NCBI GenBank assembly: GCA_946558465.1
Contig: CAMNTM010000002.1
Span: 62,001 to 126,000, forward strand
Direction: 5' to 3'
DNA from: an uncultured Lachnospiraceae bacterium
Lineage (GTDB): Bacteria; Bacillota; Clostridia; Lachnospirales; Lachnospiraceae
Length of the DNA: 64,000 nt
This document shows positions 7,514 through 16,750 of this stretch, in pieces. Under the pieces are notes generated by a model. It saw nothing but the letters and a program-made list of their open reading frames with translations, searched no databases and was not told where the DNA came from. How positions within the stretch are numbered: the stretch's first letter is position 1; every line of letters starts with the position of its first letter. The position numbers and the translations under genes are program-made.

Positions 7514-9934
7514 TTACTTACGAAGCTCAATTCCCATTGAATCCAGTGTCTTTAAGATTCTTTCCATAGCTTCCGTAACCTCTGCATCCTCAAGTGTCTT
7601 ATCCTTTGCGCGGAACACAATGGAATAAGCGATCGATTTGTATCCCGTCTTAATCTGTGCCCCTTCATACAAATCAAACAATGCATAACTTTCCAAATAT
7701 GCACCGCCCTTTTTTTCGATGACAGCCTCTATCTGACCTGCCAGAATTTCCTTCGGCATAACCATACTAATATCACGAGTCACTGCCGGAAATCTTGCAA
7801 TTCCAGTATATTTGTGCTCAAATCCTGCTCTCTTTACAATCTCCGGCATATCTATAACCGCAACATAGATTCTTTCTCCGATTCCGTAATTGTCAGCTAC
7901 ATCCGGATGTACCTCTCCCAGATATCCTACCAGCGTATCATCATAAATAATATCCGCCTGGCGGCCCGGATGAAGATACGGACGTTCAGAATCCGGGTTA
8001 TATTCCTCTTTTCCGCGAAGCCCTGCTTTTTCAAAAAACTCCTCCACAACACCCTTCATACTGAAAAAGTCACCTTCTCCGTACATACCAAGTGTAAACT
8101 GCATACGCTCCTCAGGAAGTTCCATAAGCGGCAGCGCTTTGGGGAGGTAAATATTTCCAAGCTCATACAATCTTACATTCTTATTTCTGCGGTTATAATT
8201 TACAGCAAGAGAATTCAGCATACCATTTAACGGAATAGTCCGCATAATACTATAATCCTCTCCCAGCGGATTCATAATCTCCACCGCATTACGAATCGGT
8301 GAAGCCTGTGGGACTTTCAGTTTATCAAATACCTTCGGACTTTCAAAAGAATAGGTCATTCCCTGGCTGAATCCGCAGAATTCTGCAATATTTCTTGCAA
8401 TCTCCTCTATTCTAAGCTTAAAGGAAAGCTTGCCCGTTGTAGCTTCACCTTTGGGAAGTGTAGTCGGAATATTGTCATATCCGTAAAATCTTGCCACTTC
8501 CTCTGCAAGATCTGCCATACAGGTCAAATCCTGCCGGAATGTAGGAACAATTACTTCTTTCGCCGCCTTGTCATAATCCAAATCAATTTTTTCAAAATAG
8601 TCCAGCATTTCTTCTTCGGAAATATCTGTTCCAAGCAATGTATTGATTTGCTCTGCATCAAAAGGAACCCTTACTGGCTCTTTCCTTTTTCCATATACAT
8701 CCACAATACCGCCTACAACTTCTCCGGCTCCTATCTCTTCTACCAGCTGGCAGGCACGATCGATTGCTGCCTGGGCATTGTTTGGATCAAGCCCCTTCTC
8801 AAACTTCCCAGAAGCATCTGTCCGCAGCCCTACCTTTTTACTGGATTTACGAATATTTGTACCGTCAAAGCATGCAGCCTCGAAGAGCATTGTATGCACC
8901 TCATCCGTAATCATAGAATTTTCTCCGCCCATGATACCAGCAATACCGATAGATTTTTTTCCGTCACAAATCATCAAAACAGACTCATCCATCTGCCGCT
9001 CCTGTCCGTCCAGAGTCGTAAATTTCTCTCCCTTTTCTGCTGTACGTACGATAATCTCTCTGCCCTCAATTGTATCCAAATCATAGGCATGCATCGGCTG
9101 TCCATACTCTTCCATTACATAATTGGTAATATCAACCAAATTATTAATCGGACGAATACCCACAGATGCCAGCCTTCTCTGCATCCACTCCGGAGAGGGG
9201 CCCAGTTTAATATTCTTCACAACTCTTGCACAATATCTTGGGCACAGCTCCTGATTCTTTACCGTCACCTTAATATAGCTGTTGACATCTTCTTCATTTC
9301 CGGTTTTGGAAACTACCGGCGGCACAAATTCCTTATGAAAAGTAGCAGCGGCCTCCCTTGCAATGCCGGTCACACTAAAACAGTCTACTCTGTTTGAGGT
9401 TATCTCATACTCAAACACAACATCATGCAGTCCGAGTGCTTCTACTGCATCCGCACCCACTTCTACACAGTCCGGGAAAATATAAATCCCTTCCTCTGGA
9501 GCCTCCGGGTACATATCCCGGTTCGAGCCCAGCTCCTCAATAGAGCACATCATACCCATACTTTCTATACCGCGAAGCTTCCCTTTTTTTATTTTAATAC
9601 CGCCCGCTACACGGCTTCCCGGCTCATGTCCACCAGCTACACGGCCGCCGGCTAACACAACCGGCACTTTATCTCCTTCTTTTACATTTGACGCACCCGT
9701 TACAATCTGCACCTGCTCCGTACCGATATTTACCTGGCAGACAATCAGCTTATCCGCGTCCGGATGCCTCTCAATTTTGTCAATCTGACCGATTATAATT
9801 TTATCCAAATCGGCATCTAATTTCTCAAATCCCTCAACCTTCGTCCCGGATAACGTCATTGCATCCGTATATTCCTGAGCAGTCACGTCAAGCTTTGGCA
9901 CATACGCCTTTATCCATGATAATGATGTATTCAT
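7514..9934 (-). CDS. pheT: Phenylalanine-tRNA ligase beta subunit PheT
   Basis: The beta subunit of the heterotetrameric phenylalanyl-tRNA synthetase has the full length (806 residues). In order it shows the N-terminal tRNA-binding domain (IIIGQIDKIERHPDADKLIVCQV, seen in part at 46-66), the B3/B4 editing domain (EYEITSNRVDC onward), the B5 domain, the catalytic-like core, and the C-terminal ferredoxin-fold anticodon-binding domain (YTGIARFPAVTRDISMVMP). It follows pheS after a 77-base gap that contains a 14-bp perfect hairpin, and is expected to share the T-box leader. Confidence 0.97.
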   Translation of the reverse strand: MNTSLSWIKAYVPKLDVTAQEYTDAMTLSGTKVEGFEKLDADLDKIIIGQIDKIERHPDADKLIVCQVNIGTEQVQIVTGASNVKEGDKVPVVLAGGRVAGGHEPGSRVAGGIKIKKGKLRGIESMGMMCSIEELGSNRDMYPEAPEEGIYIFPDCVEVGADAVEALGLHDVVFEYEITSNRVDCFSVTGIAREAAATFHKEFVPPVVSKTGNEEDVNSYIKVTVKNQELCPRYCARVVKNIKLGPSPEWMQRRLASVGIRPINNLVDITNYVMEEYGQPMHAYDLDTIEGREIIVRTAEKGEKFTTLDGQERQMDESVLMICDGKKSIGIAGIMGGENSMITDEVHTMLFEAACFDGTNIRKSSKKVGLRTDASGKFEKGLDPNNAQAAIDRACQLVEEIGAGEVVGGIVDVYGKRKEPVRVPFDAEQINTLLGTDISEEEMLDYFEKIDLDYDKAAKEVIVPTFRQDLTCMADLAEEVARFYGYDNIPTTLPKGEATTGKLSFKLRIEEIARNIAEFCGFSQGMTYSFESPKVFDKLKVPQASPIRNAVEIMNPLGEDYSIMRTIPLNGMLNSLAVNYNRRNKNVRLYELGNIYLPKALPLMELPEERMQFTLGMYGEGDFFSMKGVVEEFFEKAGLRGKEEYNPDSERPYLHPGRQADIIYDDTLVGYLGEVHPDVADNYGIGERIYVAVIDMPEIVKRAGFEHKYTGIARFPAVTRDISMVMPKEILAGQIEAVIEKKGGAYLESYALFDLYEGAQIKTGYKSIAYSIVFRAKDKTLEDAEVTEAMERILKTLDSMGIELRK

Positions 9935-9956
9935 TTTGTTCTCCTTTCCCTCGTTG

Positions 9957-9988
9957 GGGACGGGGTAAAACTCGTTTTACCCCGTCCC
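9957..9988. repeat. Perfect 14-bp inverted repeat between pheS and pheT
   Basis: GGGACGGGGTAAAA and its exact reverse complement flank a 4-base loop. There is no T-run, so it is a weak terminator at best. The arm shares CCCCGTCCC with the T-box terminator upstream of pheS, and a variant GGGACAGGG lies beside it, so this may be a dispersed REP-like element or an mRNA-processing or stability hairpin. Confidence 0.7.
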
Positions 9989-10011
9989 AGATTAAAAATG
10001 CCCTGTCCCTT

Positions 10012-11031
10012 TTAGAATTGCTTCAGGAAACGAATGTCATTTTCGTACAGAAGCCTCATATCATCTATTTCATATTTTAAAAGAGCAATACGCTCCAGAC
10101 CTACGCCAAAGGCAAATCCGGTATATTCTTTTGGATCGATTCCGCACATTTCCAGCACATGCGGGTGAACCATACCGCACCCCAGAATTTCAATCCATCC
10201 GGATCCTTTACAAAAACGACATCCCTTTCCGCCGCACTTGAAGCAGGATACATCTACTTCTGCACTCGGCTCCGTGAACGGAAAATGATGCGGGCGGAAT
10301 TTTGTCTTTGTTTCTGGTCCAAAAAGTTCCTTTGCAAATACCTCCAAAGTCCCTTTCAAATCTGAAAAGGAAATCTGTCTGTCTATGACAAGACCTTCTA
10401 TCTGATGGAAAGACGGGGAGTGTGTCGCATCCACCTCGTCAGAGCGGAATACTCTTCCTGGTGCAATCATACGTATCGGAAGCTTTCCCTGTTCCATAAC
10501 ACGTGCCTGTACCGGTGAGGTCTGAGTCCGCAGAACAATCTCCTTATTAATATAGAAGGTATCCTGCTCGTCCTTTGCGGGGTGATCTGCCGGAATATTC
10601 AGCTTTTCAAAATTATACAAATCATATTCGACTTCCGGTCCTTCCACAACTTCGTATCCCATACCTACGAAGATTCTCTCTACCTCCTCCAATGCAATCG
10701 TATTCGGATGCCGGTGGCCGACCATATTCTTTTTAGACGGAAGAGTCACATCTATAACCTCTGCCTTCATCTTTTCTTCGCGGATCGACTGTTCCATTTT
10801 TTTCCTGCTCTCTTCAAGCACTGACTCTATCGCAGCTCTTGTCTCATTTACCAGCTGTCCTACTTTTGGTCTCTCTTGCGGAGCTACATTCTTCATTCCT
10901 TTTAAAACTGCGGTAAGCTCCCCCTTCTTTCCAAGAAATCTTACCCGCACATCATTCAGCTTTTCCGGCACATCTGCAGATGCAATCGCCTTAAGCGCCT
11001 CTTCTTTGATGTTCTGCAACTTGTCTTTCAT
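10012..11031 (-). CDS. pheS: Phenylalanine-tRNA ligase alpha subunit PheS
   Basis: This is the catalytic alpha subunit, 339 residues as usual. It has an N-terminal coiled-coil arm (residues 1-90), then class II motifs: GHRHPNT and the motif 2 region [20 protein letters not shown], a Cys-rich segment [17 protein letters not shown], and motif 3 [16 protein letters not shown]. The Cys-rich insertion is common in this Firmicute-type PheS. Expression is expected to respond to uncharged tRNA-Phe through the leader upstream. Confidence 0.97.
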   Translation of the reverse strand: MKDKLQNIKEEALKAIASADVPEKLNDVRVRFLGKKGELTAVLKGMKNVAPQERPKVGQLVNETRAAIESVLEESRKKMEQSIREEKMKAEVIDVTLPSKKNMVGHRHPNTIALEEVERIFVGMGYEVVEGPEVEYDLYNFEKLNIPADHPAKDEQDTFYINKEIVLRTQTSPVQARVMEQGKLPIRMIAPGRVFRSDEVDATHSPSFHQIEGLVIDRQISFSDLKGTLEVFAKELFGPETKTKFRPHHFPFTEPSAEVDVSCFKCGGKGCRFCKGSGWIEILGCGMVHPHVLEMCGIDPKEYTGFAFGVGLERIALLKYEIDDMRLLYENDIRFLKQF

Positions 11032-11059
11032 TTTCTTTCTCCCTTTCTTCTAACATAAA

Positions 11060-11400
11060 GAATAAAAAAACCCCGTCCCTAAAAAAGGGACGAGGTATTA
11101 CCCGCGGTACCACCCTAAATCCTGTATCCTCTGACACAGACACTCCTTACTGCGTAACGTGCATATACGTCACTTCCTACTATTATACTTTAGATTAGCT
11201 GTCCAAAAATCTGACTTCGACAGCTTCACCTAAGGCCCGTCATTTTCTAAAATTATAACATCAGGCAGCTTCAGAAATGCAGCTCACGTGGGAAATTCGA
11301 TTGCCATCTGAACCCAAGGAAACTTTCAGCCGCAGATTTCCTCTCTCTGGTGGAAAATGGTTCTCTACTTACACGGTCCTCGCTTTTATTCGTTATTCTT
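11060..11400 (-). promoter_or_regulatory. T-box leader (tRNA-Phe responsive) of pheST
   Basis: Reading the minus strand, the leader contains the T-box core AGGGTGGTACCGCGG followed by GTAATACC, then a Rho-independent terminator (GTCCCTTTTTTAGGGAC plus a T-run, 11066-11098). Upstream is a stem-I region with an AGAGAGAGG element and an apical GCTGAAAG segment. The core sequence pairs with the CCA end of uncharged tRNA and favours the antiterminator. A TTC triplet occurs within GAATTTCCC in the stem-I 3' side and could be the Phe specifier, but I could not fold it to be sure. Confidence 0.93.
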
Positions 11401-11404
11401 AACT

Positions 11405-11432
11405 ATTGTAACACAACAAAGTATGTTGTCAA
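11405..11432 (-). promoter_or_regulatory. Promoter of the pheST T-box leader
   Basis: The minus strand carries TTGACA, a 16-base spacer and TACAAT, placing the transcription start a few bases before the T-box stem I. Confidence 0.75.
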
Positions 11433-11442
11433 GTGCTATTTT

Positions 11443-11913
11443 TTATCCGCGAAGTGTCGCTATAAGCCGGTTCGGTATCAGAAGCAGATCTAATGCATCC
11501 TCGATACATCTTGCACATACATCTACCTCCCCCAGGAGCCTTCCAGACATTCCTTCCTGCTCCAGCACCGCAATCGCCAGCGCACTGTTACGGCACATCA
11601 GCTTATCATTCCTTCCGTTTCCGATAGAAGCACAGCTCTCTGCACCAAGTCCATCCACAACCTCCATCTTCGCTGCCAGCGCACCATCCTTAGGAAATGT
11701 CTGGATCTCAACCGGAAGCCCGGCACATTTTTCCTCCGCTGTTCCATGCGTATCCGCAGTCAGTACATAGATTTTAAGCTCCCCTGACAGCTTCACCAAA
11801 CGCTCTTTTACAGTATCACGAATCTCTCCATCCAGAGCAATCGTCCCATTGTAGTCTAACACCAGGTATTCAAGATTTAATGTTTTGTAATCTGGTATAT
11901 CAATTGTCAGCAT
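11443..11913 (-). CDS. HAD-superfamily hydrolase resembling a soluble P-type-ATPase domain
   Basis: A 156-residue HAD protein. Motif I is DYNGT (nucleophile Asp20, with Asn instead of the usual second Asp), and motif IV is GNGRND near residue 98. The DxNGT form and small size match the soluble P-type-ATPase-like group (COG4087 type). The substrate is unknown; the loss of the second Asp argues against a standard phosphomonoesterase. It starts 2 bases after the BrkB-type gene, suggesting co-transcription, and ends before the pheS promoter. Confidence 0.75.
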   Translation of the reverse strand: MLTIDIPDYKTLNLEYLVLDYNGTIALDGEIRDTVKERLVKLSGELKIYVLTADTHGTAEEKCAGLPVEIQTFPKDGALAAKMEVVDGLGAESCASIGNGRNDKLMCRNSALAIAVLEQEGMSGRLLGEVDVCARCIEDALDLLLIPNRLIATLRG

Positions 11914-11915
11914 CG

Positions 11916-12770
11916 TTACTCTCTCTCCTTATCTGTAGTCTTCTTCTCAGTAAAAAGCTTATCATACATTATAACATTCAATTCTCCGCCTAACAAGATA
12001 CTGTACATGCAGAAATACAGCCACAGCATAATCAATACAATTGTCGTAAGGCTGCCGTACATACTGCTGAATCCTTCAAAAATATCTACGTACACAGAAA
12101 ATACCCAGGATACAACCATCCAGCCGACTGCCGCAAATACGGCCCCCGGAAGCTGCTTAATGCACCGGTCCTTCCGGTTCGGCAGAAATTTATACGTAAG
12201 AATTGAAAACACTACCAAAACCACCGGCGCAATAATAACCCTTGCCTCAATCAGCCTATCCGCCGCCTTTGCCATAATCGGCACATGCGCTTCAATAAAA
12301 ATATTCAAACTATTCCCAAATACTGAAAGCACAAGCAGTAATATAATAACGAGTATAAACATTACTGTATATACTGTCGCACGCAGCCTCAGAAAAAAAT
12401 AATTTCTTGTCTCATGACAGTTATAGACACAGTTCAGTCCTGAACTCATCGCCAAAACTCCCTTGCCTGCCGACCATAATGCCACAATTACAGTAATGGG
12501 AATAATACCCGTCGACTGATTATAGACCTGATTTACAATTGATGTCATCAAGGAATCAACCGATGCCGGAAATACCTGAATCACTGCTGTCATCACGTCT
12601 GCCTTTGTTACCGGTGTGTACTGCACCAATGTAAGAAGAAGCAGAATAATCGGTATCATGCAGATCATAAAAAAGTACGCAGCCTGAGCTGCATAGGCTC
12701 CTACATGATCCTCTGCAATTTCCGCCGACATATTTGTTATTTTCTGATAAATTCTTTTTATCTTCCTCAT
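11916..12770 (-). CDS. YihY/BrkB-family inner membrane protein
   Basis: A polytopic membrane protein of the YihY/BrkB family (formerly annotated as ribonuclease BN). About six hydrophobic segments are visible, with family landmarks AAYAAQAAYFFMICMIP near the N terminus, then IPITVIVALWSAGKG and FLPNRK, then GAVFAAVGWMVVSWVFSVYVD and SSMYGSLTTIVLIMLWLYF. The function is not established; transport has been proposed. I place the start at the ATG at 12770 because AGGTGG precedes it, while the in-frame ATG at 12794 lacks a ribosome binding site. Confidence 0.88.
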   Translation of the reverse strand: MRKIKRIYQKITNMSAEIAEDHVGAYAAQAAYFFMICMIPIILLLLTLVQYTPVTKADVMTAVIQVFPASVDSLMTSIVNQVYNQSTGIIPITVIVALWSAGKGVLAMSSGLNCVYNCHETRNYFFLRLRATVYTVMFILVIILLLVLSVFGNSLNIFIEAHVPIMAKAADRLIEARVIIAPVVLVVFSILTYKFLPNRKDRCIKQLPGAVFAAVGWMVVSWVFSVYVDIFEGFSSMYGSLTTIVLIMLWLYFCMYSILLGGELNVIMYDKLFTEKKTTDKERE

Positions 12771-12864
12771 TATGCCACCTGTGATATTTTCCATATATTG
12801 TACTTGATTTCTTACATTTTGTCCAGTACCCGTGCCGGTCTCAGGAATCAGATTATAAAAATAA

Positions 12865-14193
12865 TCAAGGGCCTACTGTTACACCCTGATAAAAAAGTGT
12901 AAGAATCTCCTTATAGTTTTTCCCGCATTTAGCCATTTCATTAGCACCATTTTGACTCATCCCGATTCCGTGTCCAAAACCTCCTCCTTTTATCACAAAT
13001 AAATCACCTGCTTTTTCAACTGTAAAAAATGCGCTCGGAAGAAGTGCTCTGCTGTCTGTCTCTGCTCCATCCTGTGTCCTTATTATATATCCTTCTCCTC
13101 CCAGGGCACGGCGTATCTTATTTTCCGTCTCTACAGTGACACTTCCTTTACTGCCTTTTGCTTCTATCTTAAGTGCCACTCCTCCCGGCCCTGCTTCCAC
13201 AACCTCAATACTGTCAAGTGTACCCACATCTACTCCTGTGTTTAAGCCTACAAGATTAGACATCGTCTGTATGGGAACATCGGCTTCCCACCGATACCAC
13301 GGAAGCTCCTTTTCATAATCTCCTTCCTCTCCTTTTACATCAACGGATTGAAGGTAACAGTTTGCCTCACTTTCTTTTGTTCCCCATGCCTGCACGCTGG
13401 TTGTTTTTCCGCAGGATGTAGAATAGTAATATGTCGACACCACCTCTCCATTCAGCCGCACTACCTCGCCTGCTGTGTCAGAAACCGCCTGGGCTGCACT
13501 GTCCCGGGGTTTCGAATTATTGTATACCTGATACGTCTCACTGTCATCCACATGCGCCTCATACTCTGGATAAGCATAATCCTTCACATGCTGATACGCA
13601 TAGCTCCTGGCGCAGACCGCCTGCGCTTTTAGTGCTTCCAGCTCATAGGCCGCCGGCATTTCACTCGGAACCACACCACACAGATAACTCTCAAGCGGAA
13701 GCTCATTAATCACTATCACTCCCTCGGCACTCGTTCGAAGCTCAATCACCCCTTCATAAGAAGGATTACCGTAACCTCTGTTCATGCTTTTTATTGTAAC
13801 CTTCCCCTCCTTTGCCTGAATTCTGATAATACCTTTCTCAAATCTTACATCATCAGGAGCAATCGAAAGCTCTGCACCGGACTCACACTCCTCAGTCTCT
13901 TCTCCATAGGAGACCACAAAACCCGAATCACTGCTAAGTGTCACGCCAGGATGCACTGTATTTCGATGTCCATCTGTCATAAGAAGAACACGGATACTTG
14001 AATTTTCCGCCTCTGCTTCTGCCGCTGTCTCTTCCTCTGTCTCCTTTTCCGGAAAAATCGTCTGTTCCTTCATAACCTCCGTTTCTTTCTCCCGATATCC
14101 CCAAAGAGCCCTCGTAAGACCGACAATTACAAATAAAACCGCTAAAATCGCCAGACCATAATACAGATGCTTTTCTACTCTATTTCTATCCAC
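12865..14193 (-). CDS. spoIID: SpoIID/LytB-domain peptidoglycan lytic transglycosylase
   Basis: SpoIID-type enzymes cleave denuded glycan strands during engulfment of the forespore. One membrane segment (LYYGLAILAVLFVIVGLTRA in part) is followed by an acidic linker and then the SpoIID domain, with LPLESYLCGVVPSEMP containing the catalytic Glu, AQAVCARSYA, STSCGKT, and a terminal GFGHGIGMSQNGANEMA. I choose the GTG at 14193, preceded by AAGGGG 9 bases upstream; a longer frame from a TTG at 14283 would run through a terminator hairpin and is unlikely. Other genes of the SpoIID-SpoIIQ group are not adjacent, so it could be a paralogue rather than the sporulation enzyme itself. Confidence 0.85.
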   Translation of the reverse strand: MDRNRVEKHLYYGLAILAVLFVIVGLTRALWGYREKETEVMKEQTIFPEKETEEETAAEAEAENSSIRVLLMTDGHRNTVHPGVTLSSDSGFVVSYGEETEECESGAELSIAPDDVRFEKGIIRIQAKEGKVTIKSMNRGYGNPSYEGVIELRTSAEGVIVINELPLESYLCGVVPSEMPAAYELEALKAQAVCARSYAYQHVKDYAYPEYEAHVDDSETYQVYNNSKPRDSAAQAVSDTAGEVVRLNGEVVSTYYYSTSCGKTTSVQAWGTKESEANCYLQSVDVKGEEGDYEKELPWYRWEADVPIQTMSNLVGLNTGVDVGTLDSIEVVEAGPGGVALKIEAKGSKGSVTVETENKIRRALGGEGYIIRTQDGAETDSRALLPSAFFTVEKAGDLFVIKGGGFGHGIGMSQNGANEMAKCGKNYKEILTLFYQGVTVGP

Positions 14194-14233
14194 AAATATG
14201 TACCCCTTTAACCATACAGACATGTCAGAACTG

Positions 14234-14263
14234 AAAAAGACAGCCGGTATACGACTGCCTTTT
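14234..14263 (-). terminator. Terminator of the probable 6S RNA
   Basis: On the minus strand AAAGGCAG and CTGTCTTT arms enclose a GC-containing loop and end in a T-run, just before the spoIID ribosome binding site. Confidence 0.7.
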
Positions 14264-14458
14264 ATCTTTAGTATAATCCCCAAAATGCCGGTTCCTGTAT
14301 TTTGACTCCTAGCCGCAGCCAGGTGGGTGTCCGCATTCGCTTTTCTGTCTTCCTCTGCCTAAATCGGAGGCCTGACATATTACGAAGATATAAGAGTCCC
14401 GTTTAAAGTTTTGTAGGTTCAAAATTACAAGAGTATCGTACATTCCAGGTCTTTATCT
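14236..14458 (-). ncRNA. ssrS: Probable 6S RNA (SsrS)
   Basis: A transcription unit of about 220 bases without an open frame is bounded by a strong promoter and a Rho-independent terminator. Sequence features recall Clostridia 6S RNA: TTTTGAACCTACAAA, a TTTAAACGGGA stretch, GGCCTCC in the 5' half, and GGACACCCACCTGG in the 3' half. 6S RNA mimics an open promoter and sequesters housekeeping RNA polymerase. The family call is from memory of the sequence pattern, not from a covariance search. Confidence 0.65.
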
Positions 14459-14464
14459 GAAAAT

Positions 14465-14493
14465 ATTATAACCTATTTTCTCTCATTTTACAA
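14465..14493 (-). promoter_or_regulatory. Promoter of the probable 6S RNA
   Basis: TTGTAA, a 17-base spacer and a consensus TATAAT lie on the minus strand, about 7 bases before the proposed RNA start. Confidence 0.75.
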
Positions 14494-14523
14494 CTGCTTC
14501 TGCAAAAAATGTCATAGGACTGT

Positions 14524-16221
14524 TTAGCCGAGCTCAGCAACCAGTTTCTTGAGCGCATCAACGGCTTCATCCGGCAGTTTATCATAGCCATCCTTTGCTA
14601 CTGCAAACTGCTCTACTTCGTTTACACGATCCTGCATACGGGCCTTCAGCTGAGCCTTATACTCCGCATCGCCAAGATCCGGAACAAAGCCCTCCCAATC
14701 CATAATCTCAATATCTGAAAATGGTCCCCACTGATGGAAATCCGCTTTCTTTTCTACAATAGCCTCCAAAACGCCAAGCGTATCTGCCGGTTTTACCTTT
14801 TTGCCCATGAAATCACCTGTATTGACGATATAACAGTCAACATTCTTCTCTTCTACAAGCTTTTTAAATTTCTCGTAATCGTTTGCAAGAGGATAAGTTC
14901 TGAACGGGTTTGCATATGGTACTACAACCAGCTTATTCGGATCTACACCAGGAGCAAGTCTCTCAGCAGAGGAACGCTTTGTAGCAAGCGTTGCACCCAT
15001 AACTGATGCGAGCGCCGCACCTTTTAATTTTACTACCGGCGGGATTGTCGGATCTTTCATAATCCAGAAAATTGCATTCACCGGAGCATCAATCTTATCT
15101 ACCCGGTTCGGTGACCATAATTTAGACTTGATTGCACGTCCGTTTCCGTTTCTCACATCTTCTGTTACTAACTGGATCTTTCCCTCCTCGTCTAAGGTGG
15201 CAGAACAATTCTGTGCTGTCAGAAGATATTTATTATCTGCACAGCCTGTCGGATAATCTGCTGTCTTATCAAAATAAGTAGGCTCAATTGCGATCGAAGC
15301 ACAAGTGTCTGTATTGATAATAAACGCATCGTCGTGAAGAACCTTGATTTCGTACTTTCCGCCATGCTTAGCATGTGTAAGCGTAGACTTTCCTGAGCCT
15401 GATAAACCATATACGGAAGCAACATATTTAGAACCATCCGGCAATAAGTACTCCTTCTGTCCGCCGTGGCAGGAAGCATATCCATTGCGGTTTGCAATTG
15501 CCCATACCATTGTAAGCGTACCCTTCTTATGCTCACCGAAATATCTCATACCAAGAATACATGCACAGTTCGTCTCTGTATTGAAATAGCACAGAGTCTT
15601 CTTTGCCGGATCGCTTAAGCAGTCAAAGCTTACTCCCGGAGCCTCTACCGGCACCCACTGAGGATCAGAGAAAATATAGATATCCGGTTCTTTTCCATCT
15701 CCAACCGGCTGGGATTTTTTATACATCTTCACATATTCATCAGACATATACTGGAAGTTAAGCATCCAGTTGTACATAATATTTTCTTCTCCCTCCGGAA
15801 TCAGAAGATGACATTTAACCATAAATTCCGGATCAAGCCCTGCATATACAGTTGCATGATACATCTTTTTCCATCGTGATGAATATACTGCATCCATCGC
15901 CACTTTATCTAATGCATCACAATCTACTCCCGGCTCACCTGCGATACGGCGTGCTGTAGCATAACGTCCAGTAATTGCTCCGTCATTAAACAGAAGAACC
16001 TTTGCATCCGCATCCAGTCCAAATTCTTCACCTCTATATACAGGCATATCTGTCACAACCGTTCCCGGTGAATTCTTTGCGAGCTCATATGCCTCTTTTA
16101 ATGTCTCAACTTTAACAACATTATTTCCATAAAATGCTGCTTCAATAATAGAACGTGTCTTGGAAAATCCTGGTTTTCCCGCGCCAATTTCTTCAATTGG
16201 GTAATATGCTTTTGTTGCCAT
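14524..16221 (-). CDS. pckA: ATP-type phosphoenolpyruvate carboxykinase
   Basis: PckA interconverts oxaloacetate plus ATP with PEP plus CO2 and ADP; in gut anaerobes it often runs toward CO2 fixation and ATP formation. The 565 residues show the kinase-1a loop GLSGSGKST, the kinase-2 HDDAFII segment, the MRYFGEHKKG metal-binding segment, RNGNGRA and YANPFRTYPL. It has its own promoter and stands alone before the spoIID/6S region. Confidence 0.95.
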   Translation of the reverse strand: MATKAYYPIEEIGAGKPGFSKTRSIIEAAFYGNNVVKVETLKEAYELAKNSPGTVVTDMPVYRGEEFGLDADAKVLLFNDGAITGRYATARRIAGEPGVDCDALDKVAMDAVYSSRWKKMYHATVYAGLDPEFMVKCHLLIPEGEENIMYNWMLNFQYMSDEYVKMYKKSQPVGDGKEPDIYIFSDPQWVPVEAPGVSFDCLSDPAKKTLCYFNTETNCACILGMRYFGEHKKGTLTMVWAIANRNGYASCHGGQKEYLLPDGSKYVASVYGLSGSGKSTLTHAKHGGKYEIKVLHDDAFIINTDTCASIAIEPTYFDKTADYPTGCADNKYLLTAQNCSATLDEEGKIQLVTEDVRNGNGRAIKSKLWSPNRVDKIDAPVNAIFWIMKDPTIPPVVKLKGAALASVMGATLATKRSSAERLAPGVDPNKLVVVPYANPFRTYPLANDYEKFKKLVEEKNVDCYIVNTGDFMGKKVKPADTLGVLEAIVEKKADFHQWGPFSDIEIMDWEGFVPDLGDAEYKAQLKARMQDRVNEVEQFAVAKDGYDKLPDEAVDALKKLVAELG

Positions 16222-16257
16222 ATCTTCTTTTCCTCCTTAAAAATCCAAATTTGTTTT

Positions 16258-16286
16258 ATTATCTCATCTTTCCAGCAAAAAGTCAA
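16258..16286 (-). promoter_or_regulatory. pckA promoter
   Basis: TTGACT, 17 bases and GATAAT on the minus strand lie about 30-60 bases upstream of the pckA start; an AAGGAGG-type site follows. Confidence 0.7.
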
Positions 16287-16387
16287 CTATTTAACAATCC
16301 TTTCCTTACCAGGAAACATAGAAGCCACAGCTGAAAAAGCTATACCGCAACGGTTTCGAATTTATACAGCCAAACCTGTTCTCCAGC

Positions 16388-16729
16388 TTATATTCCAAAA
16401 TACTTCTTATTACATCTTCGTATTAACACTACAAAACCAATCAGCGCCGCAAATAACAGTACCAGCATCACAATAAACAACACGTCTGCTCCTCCTATGT
16501 AGCTGTTGTAAAGATCTGACACGCCGTACAGCGTCGTCACAATTCCCAGGAGCAGGAGCGGATACTGAGCTTCCCTGCAGTACCCCTCTAAATCCTTACA
16601 TTTTTTCACGTCAACATCCTTTGGAAGCAGGATCGACTGATTAATTTCCTTCCTAAACTTCAGCATATACCAGCCATACAGACAGTATATTCCGCAGCCC
16701 AGTGCAAAAATTCCAAAAATTCCGCTCAT
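16388..16729 (-). CDS. Small membrane protein of unknown function
   Basis: A 113-residue protein with three predicted membrane segments (about 4-20, 55-72 and 83-103) and a charged loop containing the KDVDVKKCKDLEGYC stretch. I do not recognise a named family. It begins 21 bases after thrC and is probably co-transcribed with it. No catalytic motif is visible. Confidence 0.65.
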   Translation of the reverse strand: MSGIFGIFALGCGIYCLYGWYMLKFRKEINQSILLPKDVDVKKCKDLEGYCREAQYPLLLLGIVTTLYGVSDLYNSYIGGADVLFIVMLVLLFAALIGFVVLIRRCNKKYFGI

Positions 16730-16750
16730 ATTTATCCCTTCTATGCTCTT

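Noticed and set aside
8643..9397. Long plus-strand open frames of about 147 and 249 codons
   Set aside because: They lie wholly antisense to pheT, have no ribosome binding site, and read as unstructured composition; they are shadows.
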